A stretch of DNA of 64,000 nt from Caulobacter vibrioides OR37 (GCF_000372645.1 NZ_APMP01000018.1:18529-82528); one strand, 5' to 3'. Numbered from the stretch's first letter, positions 1 through 8,406 are shown. Numbers and translations: made by a program. The notes: a model not told the origin generated them from the letters alone.

Positions 1-143
1 ACGATGGCGCGGCCGCCCAACGCCATGGCCGCGCCGAGGCCGGTAAAGCCCGCGCCGACGACGCAGACCTCGGCGGAGACGTCGCCGGATAGCGGGGGCA
101 GGTGGGGGAGGTCGGAAGCGGTGTCCGCATACCAATTCAACAT
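1..143 (-). CDS. puuB: FAD-dependent amine oxidoreductase, N-terminal fragment (PuuB-like)
   Basis: Partial gene: only the first 47 codons lie in the window, starting at the ATG at 143 and running off the left edge. The reading begins MLNWYADTAS and then shows the dinucleotide-binding signature VCVVGAGFTGLGAA, the GxGxxG fold that holds the FAD ADP moiety in the DAO family. Gamma-glutamylputrescine oxidases typically begin with a similar short W-Y-containing leader before this motif. The neighbour downstream of its start, 137 bp away on the same strand, is a gamma-glutamylputrescine synthetase, so oxidation of gamma-glutamylputrescine to the aldehyde is the likely job. The family assignment is firm for FAD oxidoreductase; the substrate is inferred from context. 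Confidence 0.75.
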   Translation of the reverse strand, partial: MLNWYADTASDLPHLPPLSGDVSAEVCVVGAGFTGLGAAMALGGRAI

Positions 144-145
144 CC

Positions 146-273
146 CCCTTCCCCTTGATGGGGGAAGGGCCGGGGATGGGGGTGAGCTCGGCGCCTAGGA
201 CCGACCCGACATCGCAAGCGGAACACACGAAGATCACCCCCAACCCAACCCTTCCCCCATCGAGGGGGAAGGG
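146..273. repeat. intergenic palindromic element, type A copy 1
   Basis: About 128 bp between puuB and puuA. It begins CCCTTCCCCTTGATGGGGGA and ends with the inverted version (TTCCCCCATCGAGGGGGAA). Both arms are themselves hairpins. Related full-length copies are at 7144, 37672 and 51744. Confidence 0.8.
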
Positions 274-280
274 CCTTTTT

Positions 281-1678
281 CTACACATTCAGCAGCAGGA
301 ACTCCCGCTCCCAGGGGCTGATCGTGCGCATGAAGGTTTCGTACTCGGCCTGCTTGACCCGGTCATAGGCGGCGCAGAAGGTCGGGCCCAGGATGTCGAC
401 CAGCGGCTTGCAGGCCTCGAACAGACGCAGCGACTCCGACAGGCTGCGCGGCAGCTGCACGCCGGCCACGCTGGCGTCGGTATTGACCGGCTCACTGGGC
501 TTCAGGCCCGCGATCATGCCCAGGTAGCCGGCGGCCAGGGTCGCGGCGATCGCCAGGTACGGATTGGCGTCGGACGAGGGAATCCTGTTTTCCAGCCGTC
601 GATTGGCCGGATCGGACGGCGGCACCCGCAGACCGCAGGTGCGGTTGTCATAGCCCCACTGGGTGTTGACCGGCGCGCCCGAGTCCCGCGCGATCCGGCG
701 GTAGCTGTTCACATAGGGCGCCAGGATGGCCATGATCGCCGGCAGATAGGTCTGCTGGCCGGCGATGAAGCCGTGGAAGAGCGCCGTCTCCTGCCCCTCG
801 TCGTCGGAGAACAGGTTGCGCCCCTTCCGGTCGACGATCGACTGGTGGATGTGCATGGCGCTGCCCGGCTCGCTAGCCATCGGCTTGGCCATGAAGGTCG
901 CGTAGATCTCGTGCTCCAGCGCCGCCTCGCGAATGGTGCGCTTCATCATGAAGACCTGGTCGGCCAGCTCCAGCGGATGGCCGTGACGCAGGTTGATCTC
1001 CATCTGCGCCACGCCGCTTTCGTGGATCAGGGTGTCGATCTCCAGACCCTGGCGCTCGGAATATTCGTACATGTCCTCGAACAGGGCGTCGAACTCGTTG
1101 ACCGCGCTGATCGAATAGCCCTGGCGGCCGGTCTCGGGACGACCCGAGCGGCCGACCGGGGGTTTGAGCGGGTAGTCCGGGTCGGTGTTGCGGTCGACCA
1201 GATAGAACTCGATCTCCGGCGCGACGATCGGGTTCCAGCCCTTCTCGGAATACAGCGCCAGCACTCGCCGCAGCACCTGGCGCGGGGCCTCCTCGACCGG
1301 ACGGCCGTCGGGATGGAAGGCGTCGTGGATCACCTGGGCCGTCGGGTCCTGGGCCCACGGCACGGCGGCCAGGGTCGCGAAGTCCGGGGTCAGGAAGATG
1401 TCGGTGTCGGACTGCACCGCGTTCACCGCGCCCTCGAACTCGGGGAAGTCGCCGGTGATGGTCTGGTAGAACACCGCCAGCGGCAGGTTCATCGACGGCG
1501 CGCCGAGGAACTTGCGCACCGGCATGATCTTGCCGCGCGCCACCCCGGCCAGATCGGGCACCACGCACTCGATCTCCTCGATGCTCTGCCGCGCGAACCA
1601 GGCGGCGGCCTCGTCGAGGGTCGAGACGCCGCGATCCAGGGTGTGCTCGCGCTTGGCCTTGCTGTGCTTGGGCTTCAT
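281..1678 (-). CDS. puuA: gamma-glutamylputrescine synthetase (glutamine synthetase family)
   Basis: 465 residues, full length for the GS-III-like PuuA family. Visible catalytic-domain signatures are APEIEFYL (about 153-160, metal-binding Glu pair), ESGVAQMEIN (about 220-229), MHIHQS (about 275-280, the ATP/metal His), NRTCGLRVP (about 345-353) and ENRIPSSDANPY (about 363-374). It is expected to ligate glutamate to putrescine using ATP, the first step of the Puu route to GABA and succinate. The next gene on the strand is the FAD oxidase PuuB, and upstream lie a putrescine aminotransferase and the Pot importer. The start is the ATG at 1678; two tandem 12-mers lie just upstream. A second paralogue is at 8478-9857, so the amine specificity of each is inferred. 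Confidence 0.85.
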   Translation of the reverse strand: MKPKHSKAKREHTLDRGVSTLDEAAAWFARQSIEEIECVVPDLAGVARGKIMPVRKFLGAPSMNLPLAVFYQTITGDFPEFEGAVNAVQSDTDIFLTPDFATLAAVPWAQDPTAQVIHDAFHPDGRPVEEAPRQVLRRVLALYSEKGWNPIVAPEIEFYLVDRNTDPDYPLKPPVGRSGRPETGRQGYSISAVNEFDALFEDMYEYSERQGLEIDTLIHESGVAQMEINLRHGHPLELADQVFMMKRTIREAALEHEIYATFMAKPMASEPGSAMHIHQSIVDRKGRNLFSDDEGQETALFHGFIAGQQTYLPAIMAILAPYVNSYRRIARDSGAPVNTQWGYDNRTCGLRVPPSDPANRRLENRIPSSDANPYLAIAATLAAGYLGMIAGLKPSEPVNTDASVAGVQLPRSLSESLRLFEACKPLVDILGPTFCAAYDRVKQAEYETFMRTISPWEREFLLLNV

Positions 1679-1686
1679 GACACGCT

Positions 1687-1710
1687 CCGAGAGCTCGGCC
1701 GAGAGCTCGG
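1687..1710. promoter_or_regulatory. tandem 12-mer repeat between puuA and the toxin-antitoxin operon
   Basis: Two head-to-tail copies of CCGAGAGCTCGG occupy 1687-1698 and 1699-1710. Each is nearly palindromic around GAGCTC. They lie 9 bp upstream of the puuA start and 43 bp upstream of the divergent antitoxin gene, so they may be a regulator site. There is no evidence for which protein binds. Confidence 0.4.
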
Positions 1711-1753
1711 TTTTTCCGGATTCGTTCTCGAAAGGTTTCTGCTATCGTAGCGC

Positions 1754-1936
1754 ATGGCCAAGCCGGAACCCGACATCTTCGACGAGTTTGAAGACGAAGC
1801 TGATCGCCAAGCGATGGCTGAGGCCGACGCAGACATCGCGGCCGGTCGGGTCGTGCCGCATGAGCGTGTCGTCGAGTGGCTAAAATCCCTTGGCACGCCC
1901 AACCAACTGCCCACACCATATTCGTGGCGGAAGTAG
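1754..1936 (+). CDS. type II antitoxin, ParD-partner-like
   Basis: 60-residue acidic protein with the pattern ADADIAAGRVVPHERVVEWL, common in small antitoxins paired with RelE/ParE toxins. The N-terminal half is strongly acidic (PEPDIFDEFEDEAD). It starts at the ATG at 1754 just after a GCTATCGTAGC inverted repeat (1741-1751), a possible autoregulatory site. Its last codons overlap the start of the toxin gene by 13 bp, the usual translational coupling of TA pairs. The pair is antisense to the surrounding polyamine genes. Confidence 0.7.
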   Translation: MAKPEPDIFDEFEDEADRQAMAEADADIAAGRVVPHERVVEWLKSLGTPNQLPTPYSWRK

Positions 1937-2199
1937 TCTGGACCGACCGCGCTTTCGCCGACATTGAAGCGATCGTCGCTTACATCGCCAGTGAATCGAA
2001 ACCCCTCGCGGCTCAGCGTCTTGGCCAGAAGCTCTTGGCGGTCGGTGAAAGCCTCCGCGATCATCCCGATCGCGGGCGCCCTATCTCGCACGGCCGTCGA
2101 GAGGTCGCATTTATCAAGCCCTATCTGATGCGTTATCGGATCAAGGGCGACCGAGTCTTCATCATGGAGGTTCGCCACGCGGCGCGCCGTCGATCCTAG
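1924..2199 (+). CDS. parE: RelE/ParE family toxin
   Basis: 91 residues from a GTG at 1924. A longer in-frame ATG at 1876 exists, but that start would overlap most of the antitoxin end and adds unrelated sequence. The body reads VVWTDRAFADIEAIVAYIA near the N terminus, then LRDHPDRGRP and a C-terminal YRIKGDRVFIMEVRHAARR. This is the usual ParE order of an N-terminal helix pair, the P-x-x-G-R-P turn and the I-x-x-V-x-H-x-x-R strand. ParE toxins poison DNA gyrase and RelE relatives cleave mRNA; the target here cannot be told from sequence. The gene ends 2 bp before the stop of the convergent aminotransferase gene. Confidence 0.8.
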   Translation: MAEVVWTDRAFADIEAIVAYIASESKPLAAQRLGQKLLAVGESLRDHPDRGRPISHGRREVAFIKPYLMRYRIKGDRVFIMEVRHAARRRS

Positions 2200-2201
2200 C
2201 C

Positions 2202-3605
2202 TCATGTCACCGCCTCCGGCTTAAGCGCCCGCAGGATCGGCTCGGCCTCGGTCAGGGACTTGCCGATGATCGTGACCAGCTCGTCAATCTCGGCGTGGGT
2301 GATGATCAGCGGCGGGCAGCAGACGATGCTGTCGCGGATGGCGCGGACCATCAGGCCGTTCTTGATGCAGATGTCGCGGACGATCGGACCGGCCTCGCCC
2401 TCCTTGTCGAGGAAGCGATGGTTGGTTCCCTTCTCGCGCACGATCTCGACGGCGCCGATCAGGCCCAGCGACCGGGTCTCGCCGACCAGCGGGTGATCGT
2501 TCAGTCGGGCCAGGGCCTTGGCGAGGTAGGGACCGGTGTCCTTGCGCGTGCGCTCGACCAGGCTCTCGCGCTCCAGGATCTCGATGTTCTTCAGCGCCAC
2601 GGCCGCGCAGGTCGGATGGCCGGAGTAGGTGAAACCATGGATGAAGTCGCCGCCCTTCTCGCGCAGCTCGGCGACGATATGGTCGGCCACGCCCACCGCC
2701 GAGATCGGCAGGTAGCCGGACGACAGGCCCTTGGCCATGGCGATCAGGTCCGGCTTGATGCCGTAGTGCTGGTGGCCAAACCATTGGCCCAGGCGCCCGA
2801 AGCCGCAGATCACCTCGTCGCAGACCAGCAGGATGCCGTACTTGCGGCACAGGGCCTCGACCGCCGGCCAGTAGCCGTCCGGCGGGATGATCACCCCGCC
2901 CGCCCCTTGCACCGGCTCGCCGATGAAGGCCGCGACATTCTCGGGGCCGACCTCGAGGATCTTGTCCTCGATTTCCTTGACCGCGCGGTCGCGGAAGGCG
3001 GCCGGGTCCTCGCCGAAGCCGTCGCCGAACGCATAGGGCTGCATCACATGGTGGACGCCGGGAACCGGCAGGTCGCCCTGCACATGCATGTGCTTCATGC
3101 CCCCTAGCGAGACCCCGGCCACGGTCGAGCCGTGATAGGCGTTCCAGCGGCTGATGAAGACCTTGCGCTGCGGCTGGTCCTTGAGCTTCCAGTAGTGGCG
3201 GACCAGCCGGAAGACCGTGTCGTTGGCCTCCGAGCCCGACGAGTTGAAGAACACGTGGGTCAGATGGCCGCCCATCTTCTCGGCGATCTTGGCCGCCAGG
3301 GTCACGGTCGGCGGCGTCGCGGTCTTGAAGAAGGTGTTGTAGTACGGCAGCTCCAGCATCTGCTCGTAGGCGGCTTCCGCCAGCTCGGTGCGGCCATAGC
3401 CGATATTGACGCACCACAGGCCGGCCATGCCGTCGAGGATCCTGTGGCCCTCGCCGTCGGTGATGTGGCAGCCCTCGGCGCGGGTGATGATCCGGCTGCC
3501 GCCCAGCTCGGCGATGACCTTGTGGTCGGCCTGGGCCGGCAGGTGGTGGGCCAGATCCAGGCGCTTGAGCTCGGCGATGTCGTGGTTGCGGATCGGGACG
3601 GTCAT
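2202..3605 (-). CDS. spuC: putrescine/polyamine:pyruvate aminotransferase (class III)
   Basis: 467 residues, class III PLP aminotransferase, closest in style to SpuC/putrescine-pyruvate transaminases. Visible features are the substrate-pocket LDGMAGLWCVNIGYG (about 58-72), the PLP-phosphate motif NSSGSEAND (about 121-129), the VCDEVICGFGRLG strand with Asp near 263, and the Schiff-base Lys near 292 in IAMAKGLSSGYLP. It would convert putrescine to 4-aminobutanal, a parallel route to the PuuA-PuuB pathway. It lies downstream of potG on the same strand, separated by a 292-bp region rich in palindromes, so it may have its own promoter. Confidence 0.85.
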   Translation of the reverse strand: MTVPIRNHDIAELKRLDLAHHLPAQADHKVIAELGGSRIITRAEGCHITDGEGHRILDGMAGLWCVNIGYGRTELAEAAYEQMLELPYYNTFFKTATPPTVTLAAKIAEKMGGHLTHVFFNSSGSEANDTVFRLVRHYWKLKDQPQRKVFISRWNAYHGSTVAGVSLGGMKHMHVQGDLPVPGVHHVMQPYAFGDGFGEDPAAFRDRAVKEIEDKILEVGPENVAAFIGEPVQGAGGVIIPPDGYWPAVEALCRKYGILLVCDEVICGFGRLGQWFGHQHYGIKPDLIAMAKGLSSGYLPISAVGVADHIVAELREKGGDFIHGFTYSGHPTCAAVALKNIEILERESLVERTRKDTGPYLAKALARLNDHPLVGETRSLGLIGAVEIVREKGTNHRFLDKEGEAGPIVRDICIKNGLMVRAIRDSIVCCPPLIITHAEIDELVTIIGKSLTEAEPILRALKPEAVT

Positions 3606-3671
3606 CGGTGGCTTCCCTGACTTTCGGCCTGCCTCTGGGAGCAGATCCGTTTGAACGCGAAAAATCCGATC

Positions 3672-3879
3672 TCCCCGGCGAATGCCGGGGCCCAGATCGT
3701 AGAGCGCGTTAGGTTTAAGTGTGAGCGGTTAAACCGCTCGACTGCGCTCTAAATATTTGAATCTAGAGCCTGTTTAACCGCTTCAAATGATTCCATTTGA
3801 AGCGGACAGGCCCTAGGGCTGTGAGGCGCCAGGCCGGTAAGAGCTCAGGCTGAATCTGGGTCCCGGCATTCGCCGGGAA
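3672..3879. repeat. type E palindromic element with nested hairpins
   Basis: The outer arms are CCCCGGCGAATGCCGGGGCC (from 3673) and the inverted TCCCGGCATTCGCCGGGAA near 3861-3879, each flanked by an AGATC/GAATCT-type extension. Between them sit hairpins of another type (GAGCGGTTAAACCGCTC; TTCAAATGATTCCATTTGAA). No gene fits this 292-bp gap. Confidence 0.7.
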
Positions 3880-3897
3880 GGTCGGGTGGAGAGGCGA

Positions 3898-5028
3898 TCA
3901 TGACAACAGCACCGCCGGCGAGCAGGCGTGCCAGCACAGCCACACCGTCTCGCCCAGCTTGAAGTCTTCCTGGTCCCAGCGGGTCAGGTTCGAGCGCTGG
4001 ACCTTGATCCGCCGCCCGCCCCCATTGGGCGTAAGAACCTCGACCTCGTAGGTCGAGGACCCGCCCAGATAGGCCTCGTGCTTGATGACCCCCTGGATGG
4101 CGTTGGTCCCGGTGGGGGCGTCGCCGAGATTGGGCGCGGCCTCGCCCTCGATCTTGTGCAGCTCGATCTTCTCGGGCCGGATCGCCGCCCAGACCGCGCC
4201 GCCGCGCGCGCCGGTGACGCCGTGGTCCAGGAAGATGTCGACCGGCAGGTCCGGCGAGCGGATCACCGCGTGGCTGGGCTCGTCGACGGCCAGCACGCCC
4301 TCGAACAGGTTCACCTGGCCGATGAAGTCGGCGACGAACCGGCTGTTGGGGAACTCATAGAGATCGTTCGGCGAGGCGACCTGCCGCAGCACGCCCTTGT
4401 TCATCACCGCGCAACGCGTCGCCAGCGCCAGGGCCTCGTCCTGGTCGTGGGTGACCATGATGAAGGTGATCCCGACCTTCTCCTGCAGGGTGCAGAGCTC
4501 GGTGCGCATCTGCTCGCGCAGCTTGGCGTCCAGGGCCGACAGCGGCTCGTCCAGCAGCAGCACGCGCGGCCGCTTGACCAGCGCCCGGGCCAGGGCCACG
4601 CGCTGGCGCTGGCCGCCGGACAGCTGGTCGGGCTTGCGGCCGCCATAGCCGCCCAGCTGCACCAGCTCCAGCGCCTCCTCGACGCGGCGATCGCGCTCGG
4701 CCTTGCCCACCTTGTCGACCACCAGGCCATAGGCGACGTTGTCGGCGACGTTCATGTGCGGAAACACGGCGTAGGACTGGAACACCATGTTCACCGGCCG
4801 CTTGTTGGGCGGCACGTTAGAGATGTCCTGGCCGTCGATCAAAATCCGCCCCTCGGTGGGGGTCTCGAACCCGGCCAGCATCCGCAGCAGCGTGGTCTTG
4901 CCGCAACCCGACGGCCCCAGCAGCGCGAAGAACTCGCCCTCGTTGACCGTCAGCGAGACGTCGTCGACCGCCGCCAGCTTGCCGAAGCGCTTGGTGACGT
5001 TCTCGAAGGTGATGATGGGCTTGGTCAC
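3898..5028 (-). CDS. potG: polyamine ABC transporter ATP-binding protein
   Basis: 376 residues. It has a complete ABC ATPase: Walker A GPSGCGKTT (about 38-46), Q-loop MVFQSYAVFP (about 81-90), signature LSGGQRQRVALARAL (about 136-150), Walker B VLLLDEPLSALD and H-loop MVTHDQDEAL. A C-terminal TOBE-type region of about 130 residues follows. That is the layout of PotA/PotG rather than of amino-acid transporters. It energises putrescine/spermidine import with the two permeases encoded just upstream. It is separated from potI by a type B palindrome, as is potI from potH, so the operon has a repeat in each gap. Confidence 0.92.
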   Translation of the reverse strand: MTKPIITFENVTKRFGKLAAVDDVSLTVNEGEFFALLGPSGCGKTTLLRMLAGFETPTEGRILIDGQDISNVPPNKRPVNMVFQSYAVFPHMNVADNVAYGLVVDKVGKAERDRRVEEALELVQLGGYGGRKPDQLSGGQRQRVALARALVKRPRVLLLDEPLSALDAKLREQMRTELCTLQEKVGITFIMVTHDQDEALALATRCAVMNKGVLRQVASPNDLYEFPNSRFVADFIGQVNLFEGVLAVDEPSHAVIRSPDLPVDIFLDHGVTGARGGAVWAAIRPEKIELHKIEGEAAPNLGDAPTGTNAIQGVIKHEAYLGGSSTYEVEVLTPNGGGRRIKVQRSNLTRWDQEDFKLGETVWLCWHACSPAVLLS

Positions 5029-5066
5029 TTCGATTGTCCCCCGACATACACGTTCCCGGCCAGCAA

Positions 5067-5202
5067 AGCGCCCCCTCCGTCACGATGCGCATCCGCATCG
5101 CGCCACCGCCCCCGCCTTGCGTGGGAGGAGGACATTCCACGCTCCTCACCCGTGAAACGGGGGAGGTGGATCGACGCGAAGCGGCGAGACGGAAAGGGCG
5201 CT
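5067..5202. repeat. type B palindromic element, copy 1
   Basis: 136-bp imperfect palindrome with ends AGCGCCCCCTCCGTC and an inverted GACGGAAAGGGCGCT. Inner hairpins are made of CCTCCCCC/GGGGGAGG runs. The same element occurs at 6071 and 32951. Confidence 0.85.
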
Positions 5203-5212
5203 GCGAACATGC

Positions 5213-6067
5213 TCATTTCCCGTCCCCCCCATGCCCCGCCGTCGCCGCGGCGTTTCCCTGCAGCTTCAGCGCCGCGGCGGTCAGCAGCACGGTCAGCACG
5301 ATCAGCACCGTCGAGGCCGCGTTGACCTCCGGCGTCACCGAGAAGCGGACCATCGAATAGACCTTCACCGGGAAGGTCACGGTGTCGGGCCCGGCGGTGA
5401 AGAAGGTGATCACGAAGTCGTCGAGGCTCAGCGTGAAGGCCAGCAGGGCCCCCGCCACCAGCGACGGCGCCATATGCGGCAGGATCACGTCGCGGATCGT
5501 GCGGAACTCGCCGGCCCCCAGGTCGCGGGCGGCCTCCTCCATCTCGCGGTTAAAGCTGGCCATGCGAGCCCGCACGACGACCGCCACGAACGGGAACGAG
5601 AACGACACGTGGGCGATGATGATCGCCCCCAGGTCCAGCGGCCACGGCAGACCCTGCGGCCAGGGCATGACCCGAGCGAAGAACACCAGCATGGCCACGC
5701 CCATGCAGATCTCGGGCACGACGATCGGCAGGGCCATGGCGCCGTCCAGCGCCGTCTTGCCGACGAAGCGGAACCGCCACAGCGCCAGCGCCGCCATCGC
5801 GCCCAGCGCCAGGCTGATCACCGTCGAAACCGCCGCGATGGTCAGGCTATTGGCGAAGGCTTCCAGCAGGGCCGAGTCATGGAACAGCTTGTCGTAATAT
5901 TTGAGCGTGAAGCCCTTCCAGACGATGTTGCGCCGGCTGTCGTTGAAGCTGAACGCCATCAGGGCGATCAGCGGCGCGTAGAGGAAGACGAACACCGCCG
6001 CCAGCCAGGCCCGCATCGGCCATCGGCGCAGGTATTCCAGAGGACCGGGGGGCGATTTCTTGGCCAT
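5213..6067 (-). CDS. potI: polyamine ABC transporter permease
   Basis: 284 residues from the ATG at 6067 (MAKKSPPGPL). Reading through from 6136 would translate the upstream palindrome and is rejected. It is a BPD-type inner-membrane permease with about six hydrophobic segments, the first being AWLAAVFVFLYAPLIALMAF. The cytoplasmic EAA loop is MEEAARDLGAGEFRTIRDVI, which docks on the ATPase. The typical PotI/PotC N-terminal segment FSFNDS is present. It pairs with PotH in the importer. Confidence 0.92.
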   Translation of the reverse strand: MAKKSPPGPLEYLRRWPMRAWLAAVFVFLYAPLIALMAFSFNDSRRNIVWKGFTLKYYDKLFHDSALLEAFANSLTIAAVSTVISLALGAMAALALWRFRFVGKTALDGAMALPIVVPEICMGVAMLVFFARVMPWPQGLPWPLDLGAIIIAHVSFSFPFVAVVVRARMASFNREMEEAARDLGAGEFRTIRDVILPHMAPSLVAGALLAFTLSLDDFVITFFTAGPDTVTFPVKVYSMVRFSVTPEVNAASTVLIVLTVLLTAAALKLQGNAAATAGHGGDGK

Positions 6068-6070
6068 CAG

Positions 6071-6202
6071 AGCGCCCCCTCCGGCTCGCCGCTTCGCGTC
6101 GATCCACCTCCCCCGTTGCACGGGGGAGGATGACATCCCTCCTCACCCGCGACGCGGGGGAGGTGGCGCGCCGCGGATACGCGGCGTGACGGAGGGGGCG
6201 CT
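6071..6202. repeat. type B palindromic element, copy 2
   Basis: 132 bp between potI and potH. Outer arms are AGCGCCCCCTCCG and CGGAGGGGGCGCT, with inner CACCTCCCCCG/GGGGGAGGTG hairpins. Confidence 0.88.
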
Positions 6203-6221
6203 ATGGCTCGGATCAGGGCGC

Positions 6222-7130
6222 TCATGCCCTGCCCTCCGGCGTCCGCTTCGCCAGCAGGCCCTGCACGGCGATGGCGATGAAGGTCAGGTACATCAGCACG
6301 AACGACATGGCCGCGCCGAACGGCCAGTCGTTGGCGCGCTTGAACTGGCGCTCGATGACGTTGGCGATCATCTGGCTGTCGGGACCGCCGAGCAGGTCGG
6401 GGGTCAGATAGGCCCCCAGCGCCGGGATGAAGGTGATCAGCACGCCCGAGGCGATGCCCGGCAGGGCCAGCGGGACGACCACCTTGAACAGCGTCCGCAG
6501 GTGCCCGGCGCCAAGATCCAGGCTGGCTTCCAGCAGCGACTTGTCGAGGCGATCGAGGGCCGAATAGAGCGGCAGCACCATGAACGGCAGGTGGACATAG
6601 ACCAGCCCCAGCACGACCGCGAAATTGTTATGCAGCAGCTCCAGCGGCTGGAACGGCTCGAACGGCTTCAGCCCCGCCAGCGCCGCCAGGGTCCCGCCGC
6701 CCTTCCACAGCCATTCCAGGCTCATATTGACGTAGCCCTCGGTGCGCAGCACCGCGATCAGGGCGTAGGTGCGGATCAAGAGGTTGGTCCAGAACGGCAG
6801 CATGACCAGCAGCAGCAGCCAGGTCTTGGCCTTGTCGGACGCGAAGGTGATGGCCAGGGCTACCGGGAAGCCCAGCACCAGGCACAGCACCGTCGTCAGC
6901 CCCGCCACCCAGGCCGACTTCAGGAAGATCATCAGGTACAGCGGCTCGATCGCCCGGGCGTAGTTCTGGAACGTGCCGGTGATGGCGATCTGGGTCAGGC
7001 CGGCGTTGTGACCGAAGCTATAGGCCCAGACGATCGCCATGGGCGCGACGAAGAACACCACCAGCCAAGCCAGCGGCGGTCCCAGCGCGGCCGCGAACAC
7101 GGCCTTGGCCTGTTTCCAGGATTGTTCCAT
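6222..7130 (-). CDS. potH: polyamine ABC transporter permease
   Basis: 302 residues, BPD-type permease with hydrophobic segments including LAWLVVFFVAPMAIVWAYSF near the N terminus. The EAA loop reads LLEASLDLGAGHLRTLFKVV. WTNLLIRTYALI matches the conserved R-T-Y/W-A segment of PotB/PotH proteins. It is downstream of potF and upstream of potI on the same strand, completing a four-gene importer with one binding protein, two permeases and one ATPase. Confidence 0.92.
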   Translation of the reverse strand: MEQSWKQAKAVFAAALGPPLAWLVVFFVAPMAIVWAYSFGHNAGLTQIAITGTFQNYARAIEPLYLMIFLKSAWVAGLTTVLCLVLGFPVALAITFASDKAKTWLLLLVMLPFWTNLLIRTYALIAVLRTEGYVNMSLEWLWKGGGTLAALAGLKPFEPFQPLELLHNNFAVVLGLVYVHLPFMVLPLYSALDRLDKSLLEASLDLGAGHLRTLFKVVVPLALPGIASGVLITFIPALGAYLTPDLLGGPDSQMIANVIERQFKRANDWPFGAAMSFVLMYLTFIAIAVQGLLAKRTPEGRA

Positions 7131-7143
7131 CGTCAGCGTCTCT

Positions 7144-7270
7144 CCCTTCCCCCTTGATGGGGGAAGGGCGGGGTTGGGGGTGAAAGCGGTTCAGAACTTG
7201 GCGAGGCCGGGGTGACGTCCGCTGCCGGAGTCACCCCCATCCCTGCCCTTCCCCCATCAAGGGGGAAGGG
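7144..7270. repeat. type A palindromic element, copy 2
   Basis: 127 bp between potF and potH, beginning CCCTTCCCCCTTGATGGGGG and ending with its inverted form. It fills the whole gap and could act as a hairpin attenuating or stabilising the mRNA between binding-protein and permease genes (inference). Confidence 0.85.
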
Positions 7271-7273
7271 TTC

Positions 7274-8368
7274 TCAGGCCGCCCGCACCCGGGTGATCAC
7301 CTCCTCGTAGAGGCTGGCTTTTTCCGCGCCCTCGAAGGCGCCGTATTCGCACTTGGCCATCACCTCGGGGGGCGGGAAGATCACCGGATTCTTCTTGTAG
7401 CTGTCGGGCATCAGCGCCTTGGCCGCCGCGTTCGGCGTCGGATAGAGGATCTTCTTGGTGATCGCCGCGCCGGCCTGGGCGTCCAGCAGATAGTTGATGA
7501 AGGCGTGGGCGTTGTTGGGACGCGGCGCGCCTTTCGGGATGCACAGGCTGTCGGAGTTGATCAGGCTGCCTTCCTTGGGCACCACGAAGTCGAGATCGGG
7601 GTCTTCCCGCATCACCTGGGCGATGTCGCCATTGTACTCCAGCACCAGGTCGACATCGCCGGCCAGCAGCATGTCCTGGCCGTTGTCGTCGTGGAACGCC
7701 TTCACGAACGGCTTCTGCTTGATCAGCATCTTCTCGATCTGGGGGATCATGTCGGCGGGGATATTGTTCAGCGAGTGTCCCAGATACTTGGCCGACAGCC
7801 GCACCAGGTCGGCGCTTTCGGACAGCAGGGCGATGCGACCCTTGTACTTGTCGCTGTCGAACAGCCACTTCCAGCTGTCGGGCACGCCCTGGACCTTGCT
7901 CTTGCGATAGCCGATGCCCAGCAGCAGCCAGGTGTAGGGCATCGAGAACTTGCGGCCCGGATCGTAGTCGGGATTGAGGAACGTCGGGTCGATGTTCTTG
8001 ATGTTCGGGATCTTGGCGTGATCCAGCGGCGTCAGCATGTCGGCCTGGGTCATCCGCGTGACGAACTCGTTGGACGGCACGATGACGTCAAAGCCGGGAT
8101 TGCCCGCCTTCAGCTTGGCGAACAGTTCGTCGTTGGTCGCGAACAGGCTCATGTTCACGTCGACGCCCGTGGCCTTCTTGAAGTCGGCCAGGGTGGTCTC
8201 GCCGATATAGGTGTCCCAGTTGTAGAAGTTGAGCTTGGGCTCCTCGCCGCCGGCGCCGGCGGCCTTGGGCTTCTCACCGCAGGCGGTGAAGGTCATGCCG
8301 ATGGCGGCCGCGCCGGTCGCGGCCAGAAGCGAGCGGCGGTTCAGGCCCCTCCCCGTGATAGTGCTCAT
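7274..8368 (-). CDS. potF: polyamine ABC transporter substrate-binding protein
   Basis: 364 residues. The N terminus has twin arginines (about 11-12, NRRSLLAATG) followed by a hydrophobic stretch and a lipobox-like FTAC with Cys near 30, so it is probably a Tat- or Sec-exported lipoprotein. The mature part begins LNFYNWDTYIGETTLADFKK, the diagnostic PotD/PotF start with the Trp and Asp that contact polyamine. VLEYNGDIAQVM and the C-terminal NPVIFPPPEVMAKCEY also fit. It captures putrescine or spermidine in the periplasm. A TGTCCG/CGGACA inverted repeat lies upstream at 8391-8406. Confidence 0.92.
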   Translation of the reverse strand: MSTITGRGLNRRSLLAATGAAAIGMTFTACGEKPKAAGAGGEEPKLNFYNWDTYIGETTLADFKKATGVDVNMSLFATNDELFAKLKAGNPGFDVIVPSNEFVTRMTQADMLTPLDHAKIPNIKNIDPTFLNPDYDPGRKFSMPYTWLLLGIGYRKSKVQGVPDSWKWLFDSDKYKGRIALLSESADLVRLSAKYLGHSLNNIPADMIPQIEKMLIKQKPFVKAFHDDNGQDMLLAGDVDLVLEYNGDIAQVMREDPDLDFVVPKEGSLINSDSLCIPKGAPRPNNAHAFINYLLDAQAGAAITKKILYPTPNAAAKALMPDSYKKNPVIFPPPEVMAKCEYGAFEGAEKASLYEEVITRVRAA

Positions 8369-8390
8369 GGTCCCCTATCTCCCTCTAGGT

Positions 8391-8406
8391 TGTCCGATCA
8401 CGGACA
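8391..8406. promoter_or_regulatory. inverted repeat upstream of potF
   Basis: TGTCCG-ATCA-CGGACA, perfect 6-bp arms around a 4-bp centre, 23 bp upstream of the potF start codon. It shares the GATCAC core with the two palindromes around gntR (13169, 14057), so it is a candidate weaker site for the same regulator. The binding protein is not known. Confidence 0.4.
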
